Notes: generated from the letters alone by a model not told the origin. A stretch of 64,000 nt of DNA from SKUL01 sp964487545 (GCA_964487545.1 CAZARI010000007.1:1-64000), one strand, 5' to 3'. Shown: positions 1 to 8,961, counted from the stretch's first letter. A program made the numbers and translations.

Positions 1-3000
1 CTGTACAGTTCAGCGAGTCGGTTACCGTGAGCGTGTACGTGCCGGCAATCAGATTAAAAATATTCTCGTCGGTAGAGGCAAATCCTTCGGGACCGCTCCA
101 GTTGATGGTGTACGGTGGTGCGCCGCCGGTGATGGTCACTTCAATCGATCCGTCGGTGTCGCCAGAGCAATTCAGATCGGTGACAATGCCTACGATCGAT
201 ATATCCGTCTCGCTCAACTCGATGCTCTGCGATACCGTACATCCGTTTTCATCGGCTACTGTCACCGTGTAGGTTCCAATGGGCAGGCCCGTGATCTGAC
301 TACTCGAACCGATAATGTTATTGGCCGCATCGGTCCACAGGTACGTGTAATCGCCGGTGCCACCAGATACCACAGCGATGGCCTGGCCGTTGCTCAATCC
401 GCAAGATGGGTTGGTCGACAGCAGCGACAAATCCAGTGCGGGAGGTGCGCTGATCGTGAAAACGGCTTCTGTCAGGCAGTTTAGCGTGTCGGTCACCGCA
501 AGGGTGTAGTTGCCCGGTGACAGGTTATCGATGTCCAGATCGGTAGAGCTAAATCCACCCGGACCGCTCCAAATTGTGGTCACCGGACCTTGAGCACCTG
601 TCATGGTGATGTCGATGGCGCCGGTGGTCTCGCCGGCACACAAGGGATGCGTCACGGTGCCCTCGATTTCAATTCCAGAGGGGTTGTTCACCGTAACACT
701 CATCTCTACATAGCAATCGTGTGAGTCCGACGCGTAGAGGGTATATGTGCCGGCTTCAAGATCGGTAAGGGTTAGCGTGGTGCCAACAAATCCATTGGGA
801 CCGGCCCAGAAAATAGAATATGGTGGGTTGCCGCCCCATACTGTGGCGACGATCATTCCATTGTTGGTATCGCAACTGGCGTCGGTCACTTCGGCATCGG
901 CCATCACTCCTTCGCCTGCGCCAACCGTAAAGTTTATGTTGGCAGTGCATCCCAGCGAGTCGGTGACCAGCACCGTGTAGTTGCCCAGGTTCAGTCCGGT
1001 AATATCGGCAGCGGTGGAGGAAAATCCTCCCGGACCAGACCACTGGTAGGTGTAGGGCGCAGTGCCCCCGGTGACGGTAAGATCAATCGCTCCGTCAAAC
1101 ACACCGTTGCATGTAACGTCGGTTACATCGGCTGATAGATCCAGGGGAAGCGGATCTTGCAGCTCAACAACAACCGTGGTAAAACAGTCGTTGGCATCGG
1201 TGACAGTCAATGTGTAACTTCCCGCAGCAAGGTCGGTGATGGTGGCGGTGGTGGCAGAAAAACCGTCGGGACCAACCCACGAATAACTGTAATCGGGCGT
1301 GCCGCCGCTTACCGATACGGAGATGCTGCCGTCGGAATTGCCGGTGCAGGAAATCGGACCGACAGTGTAAGTCACCACCATGGTATCCACTGCAGTAATG
1401 GCTATCGATTCGGTTGCCAAACAACCATTGGCATCGGTAACCTCAACGGTATAATTGCCCTGGGTAAGTCCAAAGATGTTCTGATCGACAGAAGTGAAAC
1501 CATTGGGCCCTGACCACGAAATATCAAAATCCGGTGTTCCACCAGTCATTTCGAGTGCTATGCTACCGTTATTGTCGGTTGGACAAACCAGCATTGTCGG
1601 CGTCAATACGAGTTGGATTGGCTCGGCCTCTTCAATGGTAAAATCAGCAGTCTGTAGACAGCCGTTGGCATCGGTGATTTCGACCGTATAATCTCCGGTA
1701 GCCAAGTCGCTGACATTTTGGGTCGTGGCCGTGAATCCCGCAGAGCCAACCCATTCAAAATCAAATGGCGGCACCCCCCCATTAATGGTAAGGGCAATGG
1801 CTCCCTGTACATCTCCGGCGCATGGATTATCCGTTACATCGCCTATAATTTCGATCAGATCGGGTTGTGCCACCGTAAATGTCTGTTCCTGTTCGCAGCC
1901 ATTCTCATCTGTTACTATTACTGTGTAATCTCCAGCAGGAAGATTCGAAAGGTCTTCATCACCGGAAACAAAACCATTTGGTCCCGACCATGAATAACCG
2001 TATGGCTCAGTGCCTCCGGAGACTGATAAATCTATGGCTCCATCGTTTTGATCATAACAAGTAACGTCGGATACATCCGCCAATAAATCTACCGGATCGG
2101 GTTCCGTAATTTCAATAGACGCCGTGCTGCTGCATCCAGATTCATCAATGATTATTAGCGAATAGGTTCCGGCTATGAGTCCAACAATATTTTGTGTTGT
2201 TGCGGTATAGCCCTCCGGACCGGTCCAATCGTAGGTTACCGTCCCAGTGGTTCCGTTCACTGTCGTTTCAATTGCGCCATCGTTTTGGCCGTTGCATGAA
2301 ATCGGTGTTGGTGTCAGTTCGATTTCGATTTCATCGGGCTCAGCGACAGTGTATGATGTAGTGAATTCGCAACCCTTGGCATCGGTGAGTACAAGCGTGT
2401 AATCTCCTGAAGTAAGGTCTGTAATATTTTGATCTGTTGATGTGAAACCATCGGGGCCGTTCCATTGAAAACTGTAGGGGGGAGCCCCACCTGCCACGGT
2501 TAGATCAATTGCACCCATTGCATCGCCAAAGCAGGCGTTGTCTGTAATGCCGTCAACAACCTCGATTTCATCGGGCATAGTGATTTCAAAAGTCTGTGTC
2601 GCCTCGCAACCGTTTTGATCGGCAGCAACAACGGTGTAGCTTCCGGGTGCCAATCCGGTGATATCTTCATCGGTAGAAGAAAATCCAGAAGGCCCTGACC
2701 AACTGAAGGTAAAGGGTGGCGTTCCGCCGGTGAGGGTGATATCGAGTGCACCATTACTCTCGCCAAAGCAAGTCACATTCACCGAATCTGCTGTGATGAG
2801 AATTTCGGCTGGCGTGTCGTCAAAAGTATAAGTAGAATCCAGAACACATCCTTTGACATCTGTGATGGTGAGGGTGAAAGGATCGCATAATTGCGAGGCC
2901 ATTATTCCTGTTTCGCCACTGTCCCATTCATAGGTATATCCACCGTTGCCGCCAATAACTATTGGCATGGCTTCTCCGTCGCACGCGCCAAAGCACGATG

Positions 3001-3397
3001 GCGACTGCGCTTGCATTGAAAACACGGTGAGCGGGCCAGGCTCATTCACAAAAACGTCGATATTACATGGCATTCCGCCCTGCCCTTGATCGAATACAAT
3101 TACAGTATATGTTCCGGCTCCGCGATTGGGCCACGACTGGGTGTTTGGACCTCCGATCCAGTTGTAGGTGTATGGCCCGGTGCCTCCCGAGGGAATAACC
3201 GATGCGATGCCATCTTCAAATCCATTACATGTTGGGGGAGTTGGATTGGGAGTGAGCGTAAAATACAAGCAATTCGAGGAACGGTGCTGGGGGTTGTCTC
3301 CCGCCCACCCTTTTTCTGGTTGTTGCGCAATGGCGAGGTGAGCGAAAACACAAAATATGATGAGTATTCCCCAGTTTATGATTTTCCCCTTTTCCAT
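1..3397 (-). CDS. SprB-repeat surface adhesin, 3' end beyond the window
   Basis: Giant cell-surface protein, 1132 codons visible with no stop before the window edge. It starts with MEKGKIINWGIL and a hydrophobic stretch ending AIAQQ, a signal peptide. Nearly all the rest is tandem repeats of the SprB type, each with a C-(F/N)-G/D-G-A-(I/L)-D core, then GGTPPYTF-W-SGP-(E/D)-GF and AGTYT-(V/L) and a final D-x-x-GC. I checked the frame at the Trp codon of 14 repeats and it is continuous. It lies 21 bp downstream of an SprF-like gene. In Flavobacterium the SprF protein is needed to export the SprB adhesin through T9SS, so the pairing suggests a T9SS-exported gliding or attachment adhesin. The C-terminal sorting domain would be outside the window. 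Sure of the family, not of the ligand. Confidence 0.88.
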   Translation of the reverse strand, partial: MEKGKIINWGILIIFCVFAHLAIAQQPEKGWAGDNPQHRSSNCLYFTLTPNPTPPTCNGFEDGIASVIPSGGTGPYTYNWIGGPNTQSWPNRGAGTYTVIVFDQGQGGMPCNIDVFVNEPGPLTVFSMQAQSPSCFGACDGEAMPIVIGGNGGYTYEWDSGETGIMASQLCDPFTLTITDVKGCVLDSTYTFDDTPAEILITADSVNVTCFGESNGALDITLTGGTPPFTFSWSGPSGFSSTDEDITGLAPGSYTVVAADQNGCEATQTFEITMPDEIEVVDGITDNACFGDAMGAIDLTVAGGAPPYSFQWNGPDGFTSTDQNITDLTSGDYTLVLTDAKGCEFTTSYTVAEPDEIEIELTPTPISCNGQNDGAIETTVNGTTGTVTYDWTGPEGYTATTQNIVGLIAGTYSLIIIDESGCSSTASIEITEPDPVDLLADVSDVTCYDQNDGAIDLSVSGGTEPYGYSWSGPNGFVSGDEDLSNLPAGDYTVIVTDENGCEQEQTFTVAQPDLIEIIGDVTDNPCAGDVQGAIALTINGGVPPFDFEWVGSAGFTATTQNVSDLATGDYTVEITDANGCLQTADFTIEEAEPIQLVLTPTMLVCPTDNNGSIALEMTGGTPDFDISWSGPNGFTSVDQNIFGLTQGNYTVEVTDANGCLATESIAITAVDTMVVTYTVGPISCTGNSDGSISVSVSGGTPDYSYSWVGPDGFSATTATITDLAAGSYTLTVTDANDCFTTVVVELQDPLPLDLSADVTDVTCNGVFDGAIDLTVTGGTAPYTYQWSGPGGFSSTAADITGLNLGNYTVLVTDSLGCTANINFTVGAGEGVMADAEVTDASCDTNNGMIVATVWGGNPPYSIFWAGPNGFVGTTLTLTDLEAGTYTLYASDSHDCYVEMSVTVNNPSGIEIEGTVTHPLCAGETTGAIDITMTGAQGPVTTIWSGPGGFSSTDLDIDNLSPGNYTLAVTDTLNCLTEAVFTISAPPALDLSLLSTNPSCGLSNGQAIAVVSGGTGDYTYLWTDAANNIIGSSSQITGLPIGTYTVTVADENGCTVSQSIELSETDISIVGIVTDLNCSGDTDGSIEVTITGGAPPYTINWSGPEGFASTDENIFNLIAGTYTLTVTDSLNCT
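98..3160 (-). repeat. Tandem protein-coding repeats of about 79 codons in the adhesin
   Basis: The conserved Trp codon of each repeat reads on the minus strand from 3160, 2926, 2701, 2464, 2227, 1990, 1753, 1516, 1279, 1042, 808, 571, 337 and 100. Spacing is 225 to 237 bp, and exactly 237 bp (79 codons) for seven successive steps. The DNA copies are diverged (different codons and side chains), so this is an old protein-level array, not a recent expansion. Confidence 0.85.
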
Positions 3398-3418
3398 GTT
3401 ATCGTTCGGTTGTAGCGT

Positions 3419-4375
3419 TTATCTATAAGCAGCACACGGAATTCTACCCTGAACAGATCCCGACGGACATATCGAAATTCCCAGTGTAATTTCATGACTA
3501 TTTGAACTGGCCACCCGAATGCGTGATGTGGTGATATCGTATGCGTATCCGAGTGTGAATATTTTCAGGAAGTGTAAACGCATCATTGCTGCAATGGCAT
3601 CTCCACTTCGATACGACACACCAACTCCTATCACCCGTTTGTAATTGGCAAATACATTTAGATCGATGGCAGGAGTTGAGCCTCCAACAAATTTGAGCAA
3701 GGCTGCAGGGGTAAAGTGAAAACCATCTTCATCACCAAATTGGCGGCTGGCCATCAGCGAAACGTGTCGTCGTAAACGCGTATTACCTTTGGTTTCGGGA
3801 AAGCTCTCCGACCCAATTTCTGTAATCGGATTACCTAGCAACTGCTTCACCGACAGCCCGAATGTCCAGTTTTCGTCGTAGAGATAAATTCCCGGAGCAA
3901 GGTCAGGAACGATAAAGGTAGAACTTGATGATAGCAGCAGCGGATCGGTATAATCGTCGACATTTACGTTGTTTACATTAAAGCGAAATTGTTGAAACCC
4001 GGCAAACAAACCTGCCGACACCATCCACTTGCGATTGAACTGGAAGTGATAGGCATAAGCCAGATACAATGAAGTGGTGCTCAGCGGACCCGTTACGTCC
4101 GATTCGACATAGCCGCCGATACCGTGTTTGCTTTTGGTAATACTTTTACGCCCGTTAATGGCCGCGTGAATACTTGCATAGGCCGTTTGCGGCTGTCCTT
4201 CAAATCCTACCCATTGTGTTCGATAACCCAGTCGAATGTCAGGGCATTTGGTGGTTCCCGCAACAGCGGCGTTGTGATGGAAATAATTGAACATGAAGTC
4301 GGTGTTCTGTCCGATTTGTTGTCCCCAACCGGCAACAGCCCAAATCATCCCACATAATGCCAACAGGTACCTCAT
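3419..4375 (-). CDS. PorP/SprF family type IX secretion membrane protein
   Basis: 318-residue outer-membrane protein of the PorP/SprF family. It starts MRYLLALCGMIWAVAGWGQQ (signal peptide), then shows the family signature N(Y/F)FHHNAAVAGT and LGYRTQWVGFEGQPQTA at residues 30-65. The rest is alternating short strands expected of a beta-barrel. Members work with a particular adhesin: SprF is required for SprB surface display. Its ATG overlaps the stop of the upstream CHU_C gene (ATGA), so the two are probably translationally coupled, and the adhesin gene follows 21 bp later. This is a CHU_C - SprF - adhesin operon. Likely the dedicated export partner of that adhesin (inference). Confidence 0.9.
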   Translation of the reverse strand: MRYLLALCGMIWAVAGWGQQIGQNTDFMFNYFHHNAAVAGTTKCPDIRLGYRTQWVGFEGQPQTAYASIHAAINGRKSITKSKHGIGGYVESDVTGPLSTTSLYLAYAYHFQFNRKWMVSAGLFAGFQQFRFNVNNVNVDDYTDPLLLSSSSTFIVPDLAPGIYLYDENWTFGLSVKQLLGNPITEIGSESFPETKGNTRLRRHVSLMASRQFGDEDGFHFTPAALLKFVGGSTPAIDLNVFANYKRVIGVGVSYRSGDAIAAMMRLHFLKIFTLGYAYDITTSRIRVASSNSHEITLGISICPSGSVQGRIPCAAYR

Positions 4376-5391
4376 CGTATAATGGTTAAATATCCGGTAT
4401 AAGGACGCGTGTCGTATCCCAGCGGATTTAAATCAATAACATAGTAATACACCCCGGCCGGCAGGTTGTCGCCATCCCACGGCGTGTAATTTCTTGCCCG
4501 GAACACGGTTTGTCCCCACCGGCTATACACCCGCACCTCAGCATCTGGGAAACGGTGAATACCCTGAATGGTCCAGGTATCGTTTATGCCATCGCCGTTA
4601 GGTGTGATGGTATTTCTGACCTGCAACGCAGGCACAACCCGAACTAAAACCTGTTCGGTAAGGGTACAGCCATCAACCTGACCCGTGAGGGTATAGACAT
4701 GATTCTGGCCTTCTTCTTCGAGCGTTACGCTGGTTTGCTGACCTGATGTTTGCTGGAGGTTATCACCCTGCCATTCGTAACTATCGAAACCCGGATTGCC
4801 CGTTAACACCGCAGTTGCACCGCTAAAAATGGTAGCTGGGTCGGCTGTGGGATCTAGTTGATAGGTGACCGCAGGACCATTGATTTCAACACTTAAATCG
4901 CAGCTAACAGCATCGCCATCCACACTGGCTGTATTGATAATTAGGTAATACGTGGTATCCGGCATCAAATCGGAAAGCGAAAGCGAAAGGTTACTGTTTG
5001 TTGAAACCGGAACACAATCCAACGGCTGGCTGTAGGTAGATGAATTGCAAAGATTACTTGCACTGACCACTGTAGCAGAGGTCACGCTGGCTCCTGTCAG
5101 CGTGGTGTCGCAAGATTGCAGGGAAATGTTAATGGTGGCATTACCGACAAAGCCAATGTCGTTGGCCACAAGGTAATTTTGGTTCAGCGTATTGAACGCT
5201 ATAAAAATGCTATTGCTAACATCAAAACAGTCATTTGAAGCCGGCGTAGTGGTGCCTACTGATGTTGAAAAAGCCACAGCTCCTTCCGACTGACAGATAT
5301 CCTCTGGCAGATTACACCCCTGTGCAACTGCACCATGCGCAAGCAAAACAGCCGCCGCAGTCAGAATTATATATCGAAAATTATGTCTCAT
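4372..5391 (-). CDS. Secreted protein with gliding-motility C-terminal domain (T9SS type B)
   Basis: 339 residues from the ATG at 5391. I preferred this to an in-frame start 21 bp upstream because it begins MRHNFRYIILTAAAVLLAHG followed by AVAQ, a clear signal peptide. Residues about 25-180 resemble the beta-rich extracellular domains of Bacteroidota secreted proteins, with many Cys and Thr/Ser. A PKD-like stretch follows (GNPGFDSYEWQGDN). The last 85 residues are the CHU_C domain: NTITPNGDGINDTW, RVYSRWGQTVF, WDGDNLPAGVYYYVI, which directs export through T9SS. It is the first gene of the operon with the SprF-like protein and the adhesin. Specific role unknown. A near-consensus promoter (TAACTTTA at 5400-5407) lies 8 bp before the start. 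Confidence 0.85.
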   Translation of the reverse strand: MRHNFRYIILTAAAVLLAHGAVAQGCNLPEDICQSEGAVAFSTSVGTTTPASNDCFDVSNSIFIAFNTLNQNYLVANDIGFVGNATINISLQSCDTTLTGASVTSATVVSASNLCNSSTYSQPLDCVPVSTNSNLSLSLSDLMPDTTYYLIINTASVDGDAVSCDLSVEINGPAVTYQLDPTADPATIFSGATAVLTGNPGFDSYEWQGDNLQQTSGQQTSVTLEEEGQNHVYTLTGQVDGCTLTEQVLVRVVPALQVRNTITPNGDGINDTWTIQGIHRFPDAEVRVYSRWGQTVFRARNYTPWDGDNLPAGVYYYVIDLNPLGYDTRPYTGYLTIIR

Positions 5392-5674
5392 ACAATTGTT
5401 AAAGTTACCCAATTAACGCGCTGCGACTATTGCAATCCTCAGAATTATACACACAAAAGTGTGAAAATCAATATTACATTTTTCGGTGTATAAAATTTGA
5501 CCGACAAATCAGCAGATTAGTGATGTCCTTCCCGATTGGTCTATCGGGTGAAACCTGGCACTGAAAAAAATCAAACTTCGGACATACCGCGACTTCAGAA
5601 AACCACCGTTCAACCTTTCTAAAAACCTGCAGGTCTCAACACCGGAGCCTTCACTTTATGCATGGATTCATAAG

Positions 5675-5746
5675 TAGCCCCGCCCAGAATCGAACTGGGA
5701 TCTAAAGTTTAGGAAACTTCTATTCTATCCGTTGAACTACGGGGCC
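5675..5746 (-). tRNA. tRNA-Arg (anticodon CCT)
   Basis: A full cloverleaf folds on the minus strand. Acceptor GGCCCCG pairs with CGGGGCT (one G-T end pair); the D stem is GTTC/GAAT; anticodon stem GAAGT/ACTTT encloses loop TTCCTAA; T stem CCCAG/CTGGG encloses TTCGATT. Anticodon CCT reads AGG. The discriminator base is A and CCA is not encoded. It ends 26 bp from the assembly gap. Confidence 0.93.
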
Positions 5747-5772
5747 GGAAAGGACAAAACAAAGGTAAATCA

Positions 5773-5872
5773 NNNNNNNNNNNNNNNNNNNNNNNNNNNN
5801 NNNNNNNNNNNNNNNNNNNNNNNNNNNNNNNNNNNNNNNNNNNNNNNNNNNNNNNNNNNNNNNNNNNNNNNN
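5773..5872. other. Assembly gap of 100 N
   Basis: Exactly 100 undetermined bases, the conventional length for a scaffold join of unknown size. The order and distance between the tRNA side and the metG side rest on scaffolding, not on sequence. Confidence 0.98.
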
Positions 5873-5922
5873 CATCAGAAAAAACGAACAGAGTGAAATT
5901 CACCTCAAGAAATCGGATTTCC

Positions 5923-7980
5923 CTAGCGCACCTCGCTTCCGGGCACGGCTGAATCACCGGGAGTGGCAAAGCTCAATTCACCGTCGGGGCTCTCTGCCAT
6001 CAAGATCATCCCCTGAGATTCTACTCCGCGAATCTTGCGCGGCGCCAGATTCATCAGTACACACACTTTTTTCCCGACCACTTCTTCTGGTTTGAAACAA
6101 TGTGCAATGCCCGAAATAATGGTTCGCTCGTCCAGGCCGGTGTTCACTGTCAGTTTTAGCAGCTTATCGGTTTTTGGCACCCGCTCGGCGGCCAGAATTT
6201 CGCCAACGCGAATATCCATTTTCACAAAATCGTCAAAAGTGACATTCTCCTTTTGTGCTGGCAGTACAGGTGCAGAACCAGGCTGGCGGAGTTTGGCCTT
6301 CTGTTGCTCCACCACATCATCTTCTATCCTCCGGAATAGCAACTCGGCCGCTCCGATTTGATGTCCTGCGGGAGTCAATTGAACATCGCCAGCCAACACC
6401 CAATCCTTCAATGATAAATTAAGCATCTTCTCTATCCTTACAGCCGTTTCGGGCAAAAACGGCTGTAATAGCACACCCAGATTAGCGGTGAGCTGCAAGC
6501 AGTAATTCATGATATTCTGCACCCGTTGCGGATCGGTAGCTTGCAATTTCCAGGGCTCGGTTTCCGTCAGGTATTTATTTCCGAGGCGCGCCAGATTCAT
6601 CACTTTCTGCTGTGCCTCTCTAAACTTGTATCGCTCGATTAAATCGGCTACATCGCCCGGTGCGTTTTTGATGGTTTCGGCGATATGCTGTTCCTCGCTG
6701 CCCAGAGTATTAACCTGTGGCACCACACCATTGTAATACTTGTTGGTGAGCACCACCACCCGGTTGATGAAATTACCCAGAATGGCCAACAGTTCGTTGT
6801 TTACACGCGCCTGATAATCGGCCCAAGTAAATTCGCTGTCTTTATTTTCGGGTGCGATCGAATTGAGCACGTATCGCAACTCATCACGCCGATCGGGAAG
6901 ATCTGTAAGGTATTCATGCAGCCACACGGCCCAGTTGCGCGAGGTCGAAATTTTCTCGCCCTCGAGATTGAGAAACTCATTGGCCGGCACGTTGGTCGGT
7001 AAAATATAATCGCCGTGCGATTTGAGAATTATCGGAAAAATGATGCAGTGAAACACAATATTATCCTTTGCCAGAAAATGCACCAGTTTGGTGTTTTCAT
7101 CCTGCCAGTGTGGCTCCCAGCTTTTATGCTGTTCGAGGGCCCATTGCTTGGTAGCGCTGATATATCCGATGGGTGCGTCGAGCCACACGTACAGCACCTT
7201 GCCCTCGGCACCGGCCACCGGCACTGTCACGCCCCACTCCAGATCGCGCGTCATGGCCCGCTCCTGCAAACCACCGTCGAGCCACGAGCGGCACTGACCG
7301 AGCACGTGGTTTTTCCACTCTTTTGGATTGTGGTGTTGTTTTCCGTCGAGCAAACCTTTTTCGAGCCACTCCCGCAGCCACTCTTCGTGGTGCTGCATCG
7401 GTAAATACCAGTGTTTTGTTTTTCGCTTTTCGGGTTTTGAGCCACTCAGTTCCGAAACGGGATTGATGAGTTCATCGGGGCTCAGAGTAGATCCGCATTT
7501 TTCACACTGATCACCGTAGGCAGAAGGATTTCCACATTTCGGACATTCTCCGGTGATGTATCGATCGGCCAAAAACTGATTGGCTTCCGAGTCATAAAAC
7601 TGGTCGCTTTCCTTTTCAGAAAACACCTTATTATCGTTCAACACGGTGAAAAATTCCTGTGCTGTTTGGTGGTGCAACTGGGCTGAAGTGCGGTGAAAAA
7701 TATCAAAAGAAATTCCAAGGTCGGCAAATGCCTTTTTGTTGATATCGTGATATTTATCGACAATTTCTTGTGGGGTTACTCTCTCTTTTTTGGCGCGTAT
7801 CGTAATGGCTGCGCCGTGTTCGTCACTTCCACAAACGAACAAAACCTCCCTGTTGCGCATTCTCAAGTACCGCACGTAGATATCAGCGGGAATATAAACG
7901 CCGGCAATATGGCCGATATGCAATGGGCCATTGGCGTATGGAAGGGCAGCAGTAACTGTATATCTGGCGGGAGTGTTCAA
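5923..7980 (-). CDS. metG: Methionine--tRNA ligase
   Basis: 685 residues, class I aminoacyl-tRNA synthetase that charges tRNA-Met. The catalytic core starts at once: RYTVTAALPYANGPLHIGH gives the HIGH motif at residues 22-25, and KISTS (in LEGEKISTSRNW) is the KMSKS equivalent. A zinc knuckle CPKC..CEKCG sits near residue 145. The last 110 residues are the EMAP/Trbp tRNA-binding domain (DFVKMDIRVGEI), as in many dimeric bacterial enzymes. The start is TTG at 7980: an in-frame TGA lies two codons upstream and no ATG fits the conserved N-terminus. Transcribed divergently from the S66 carboxypeptidase. Confidence 0.97.
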   Translation of the reverse strand: MNTPARYTVTAALPYANGPLHIGHIAGVYIPADIYVRYLRMRNREVLFVCGSDEHGAAITIRAKKERVTPQEIVDKYHDINKKAFADLGISFDIFHRTSAQLHHQTAQEFFTVLNDNKVFSEKESDQFYDSEANQFLADRYITGECPKCGNPSAYGDQCEKCGSTLSPDELINPVSELSGSKPEKRKTKHWYLPMQHHEEWLREWLEKGLLDGKQHHNPKEWKNHVLGQCRSWLDGGLQERAMTRDLEWGVTVPVAGAEGKVLYVWLDAPIGYISATKQWALEQHKSWEPHWQDENTKLVHFLAKDNIVFHCIIFPIILKSHGDYILPTNVPANEFLNLEGEKISTSRNWAVWLHEYLTDLPDRRDELRYVLNSIAPENKDSEFTWADYQARVNNELLAILGNFINRVVVLTNKYYNGVVPQVNTLGSEEQHIAETIKNAPGDVADLIERYKFREAQQKVMNLARLGNKYLTETEPWKLQATDPQRVQNIMNYCLQLTANLGVLLQPFLPETAVRIEKMLNLSLKDWVLAGDVQLTPAGHQIGAAELLFRRIEDDVVEQQKAKLRQPGSAPVLPAQKENVTFDDFVKMDIRVGEILAAERVPKTDKLLKLTVNTGLDERTIISGIAHCFKPEEVVGKKVCVLMNLAPRKIRGVESQGMILMAESPDGELSFATPGDSAVPGSEVR

Positions 7981-8003
7981 AGCTCAGGTGTTCGTGTGTT
8001 CTT

Positions 8004-8011
8004 TATATTTG
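8004..8011 (+). promoter_or_regulatory. -7 promoter element TATATTTG for the S66 carboxypeptidase gene
   Basis: Exact match to the Bacteroidota -7 element TAnnTTTG, 41 bp before the ATG at 8053. No clear -33 TTG is visible. It sits 3 bp from an opposite-strand element. Confidence 0.6.
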
Positions 8012-8014
8012 GCC

Positions 8015-8022
8015 CAAAGATA
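8015..8022 (-). promoter_or_regulatory. -7 promoter element TATCTTTG for metG
   Basis: Exact TAnnTTTG on the minus strand, 34 bp before the TTG start of metG. It overlaps the footprint of the plus-strand promoter at 8004-8011. Confidence 0.6.
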
Positions 8023-8052
8023 ATACGCGCACGTTCTGAATCGAAAAGAAAC

Positions 8053-8952
8053 ATGATTAAACCACCGCCTTTAAAGCCGAATGACGAGATAAGGCTCGTT
8101 TCAACGGCACGAAAAATCAGTCCGCAAGAGCTCGAGCCAGCCGTTCACGAACTGAAAAGATGGGGTTTTCGGGTTTCGCTATCCAGGCTATTGTTTGAAG
8201 AAGACCGGCAGTTTGCGGGTAGGGATGAGATCAGAGCCCAATCGCTTCAGGAAGCATTTGACGACCCTAATGTTAAAGCCATTATCTGCGTTCGCGGCGG
8301 CTATGGCACGGTGCGCATCATCGATCGGCTCGATTTTAATCGCTTCAAAGTGTCGCCAAAATGGATTGCAGGCTACAGCGATGTTACGGCGCTGCACAAC
8401 CACCTACATTTAAACGGGTTTCAATCACTTCACAGCACCATGCCTGTAAATTTTAGTGGCAATACCACTGAAAGTTTGAATAGTTTGTTTGACGCACTCA
8501 CCGGACAAGCACTGCGATATTCGTTTGATTCGCATCCTTTAAACCGCATGGGAGCGGCCTCCGGACTAATTACTGGGGGAAACATTTCGGTGCTATACAG
8601 TCTGATGGGCACTCCGACACAGGTGGATACAACCGGTAAAATTTTATTTCTCGAAGATCTGGACGAATACCTTTATCACGTCGACCGGATGTTAATGAAT
8701 CTGAAACGATCAGGAATGCTCAGTAATTTGGCCGGACTGATTGTGGGCGGACTGAACGACATGAACGACAATGCTATTCCTTTTGGTTTGACTGCCGAAG
8801 AGACTATTGCCGAAGCGGTGCGGGAATACAATTATCCGGTGTGCTTTAATTTTCCGGCGGGACACCTCAGGGACAACCGAACGATTATTCTGGGAGCAAA
8901 AACAAAGCTCGCCGTCGGAGATTCCGGGGCGAGCTTTGAACAGTCAAATTAG
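8053..8952 (+). CDS. LD-carboxypeptidase family protein (peptidase S66)
   Basis: 299 residues. The S66 family (LdcA/MccF) are Ser-Glu-His hydrolases; LdcA trims the terminal D-Ala from murein tetrapeptides during peptidoglycan recycling. Visible motifs: GDEI-like opening KPNDEIRLVSTAR, CVRGGYGT near residue 75, the nucleophile motif GYSDVTALH near residue 105, LFLEDLDEYLYHVDRML carrying the Glu, and FPAGHLRDN carrying the His near residue 280. The open frame extends 360 bp further upstream into metG antisense, but homology begins at MIKPPPLKPND and the promoter at 8004 lies inside that extension, so the ATG at 8053 is used. A MccF-like self-immunity role is possible but nothing nearby suggests a microcin. 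Confidence 0.88.
   Translation: MIKPPPLKPNDEIRLVSTARKISPQELEPAVHELKRWGFRVSLSRLLFEEDRQFAGRDEIRAQSLQEAFDDPNVKAIICVRGGYGTVRIIDRLDFNRFKVSPKWIAGYSDVTALHNHLHLNGFQSLHSTMPVNFSGNTTESLNSLFDALTGQALRYSFDSHPLNRMGAASGLITGGNISVLYSLMGTPTQVDTTGKILFLEDLDEYLYHVDRMLMNLKRSGMLSNLAGLIVGGLNDMNDNAIPFGLTAEETIAEAVREYNYPVCFNFPAGHLRDNRTIILGAKTKLAVGDSGASFEQSN
8898..8937 (-). terminator. Rho-independent terminator inside the 3' end of the S66 gene
   Basis: A perfect 10-bp stem AAAGCTCGCC/GGCGAGCTTT (8904-8913 and 8928-8937) with a 14-nt loop. On the minus strand the stem is followed by a T-rich tract (TTTGTTTTT), so it should end transcripts of the minus-strand gene that stops at 8962. It is made of sense codons of the convergent gene. 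Confidence 0.65.
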
Positions 8953-8961
8953 ATGAAATAC

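Noticed and set aside
747..2064. Several open frames on the plus strand over the adhesin
   Set aside because: They mirror the minus-strand repeats, recur at the repeat spacing, and have no recognisable domain or promoter.
5709..5969. Minus-strand frame across the run of N
   Set aside because: It crosses undetermined bases and overlaps the tRNA and the end of metG; the translation is meaningless.
6035..7510. Plus-strand frames antisense to metG
   Set aside because: Shadows of a well-conserved gene with no independent support.
7693..8052. Upstream extension of the S66 carboxypeptidase frame
   Set aside because: It is antisense to conserved metG sequence and contains both promoters.
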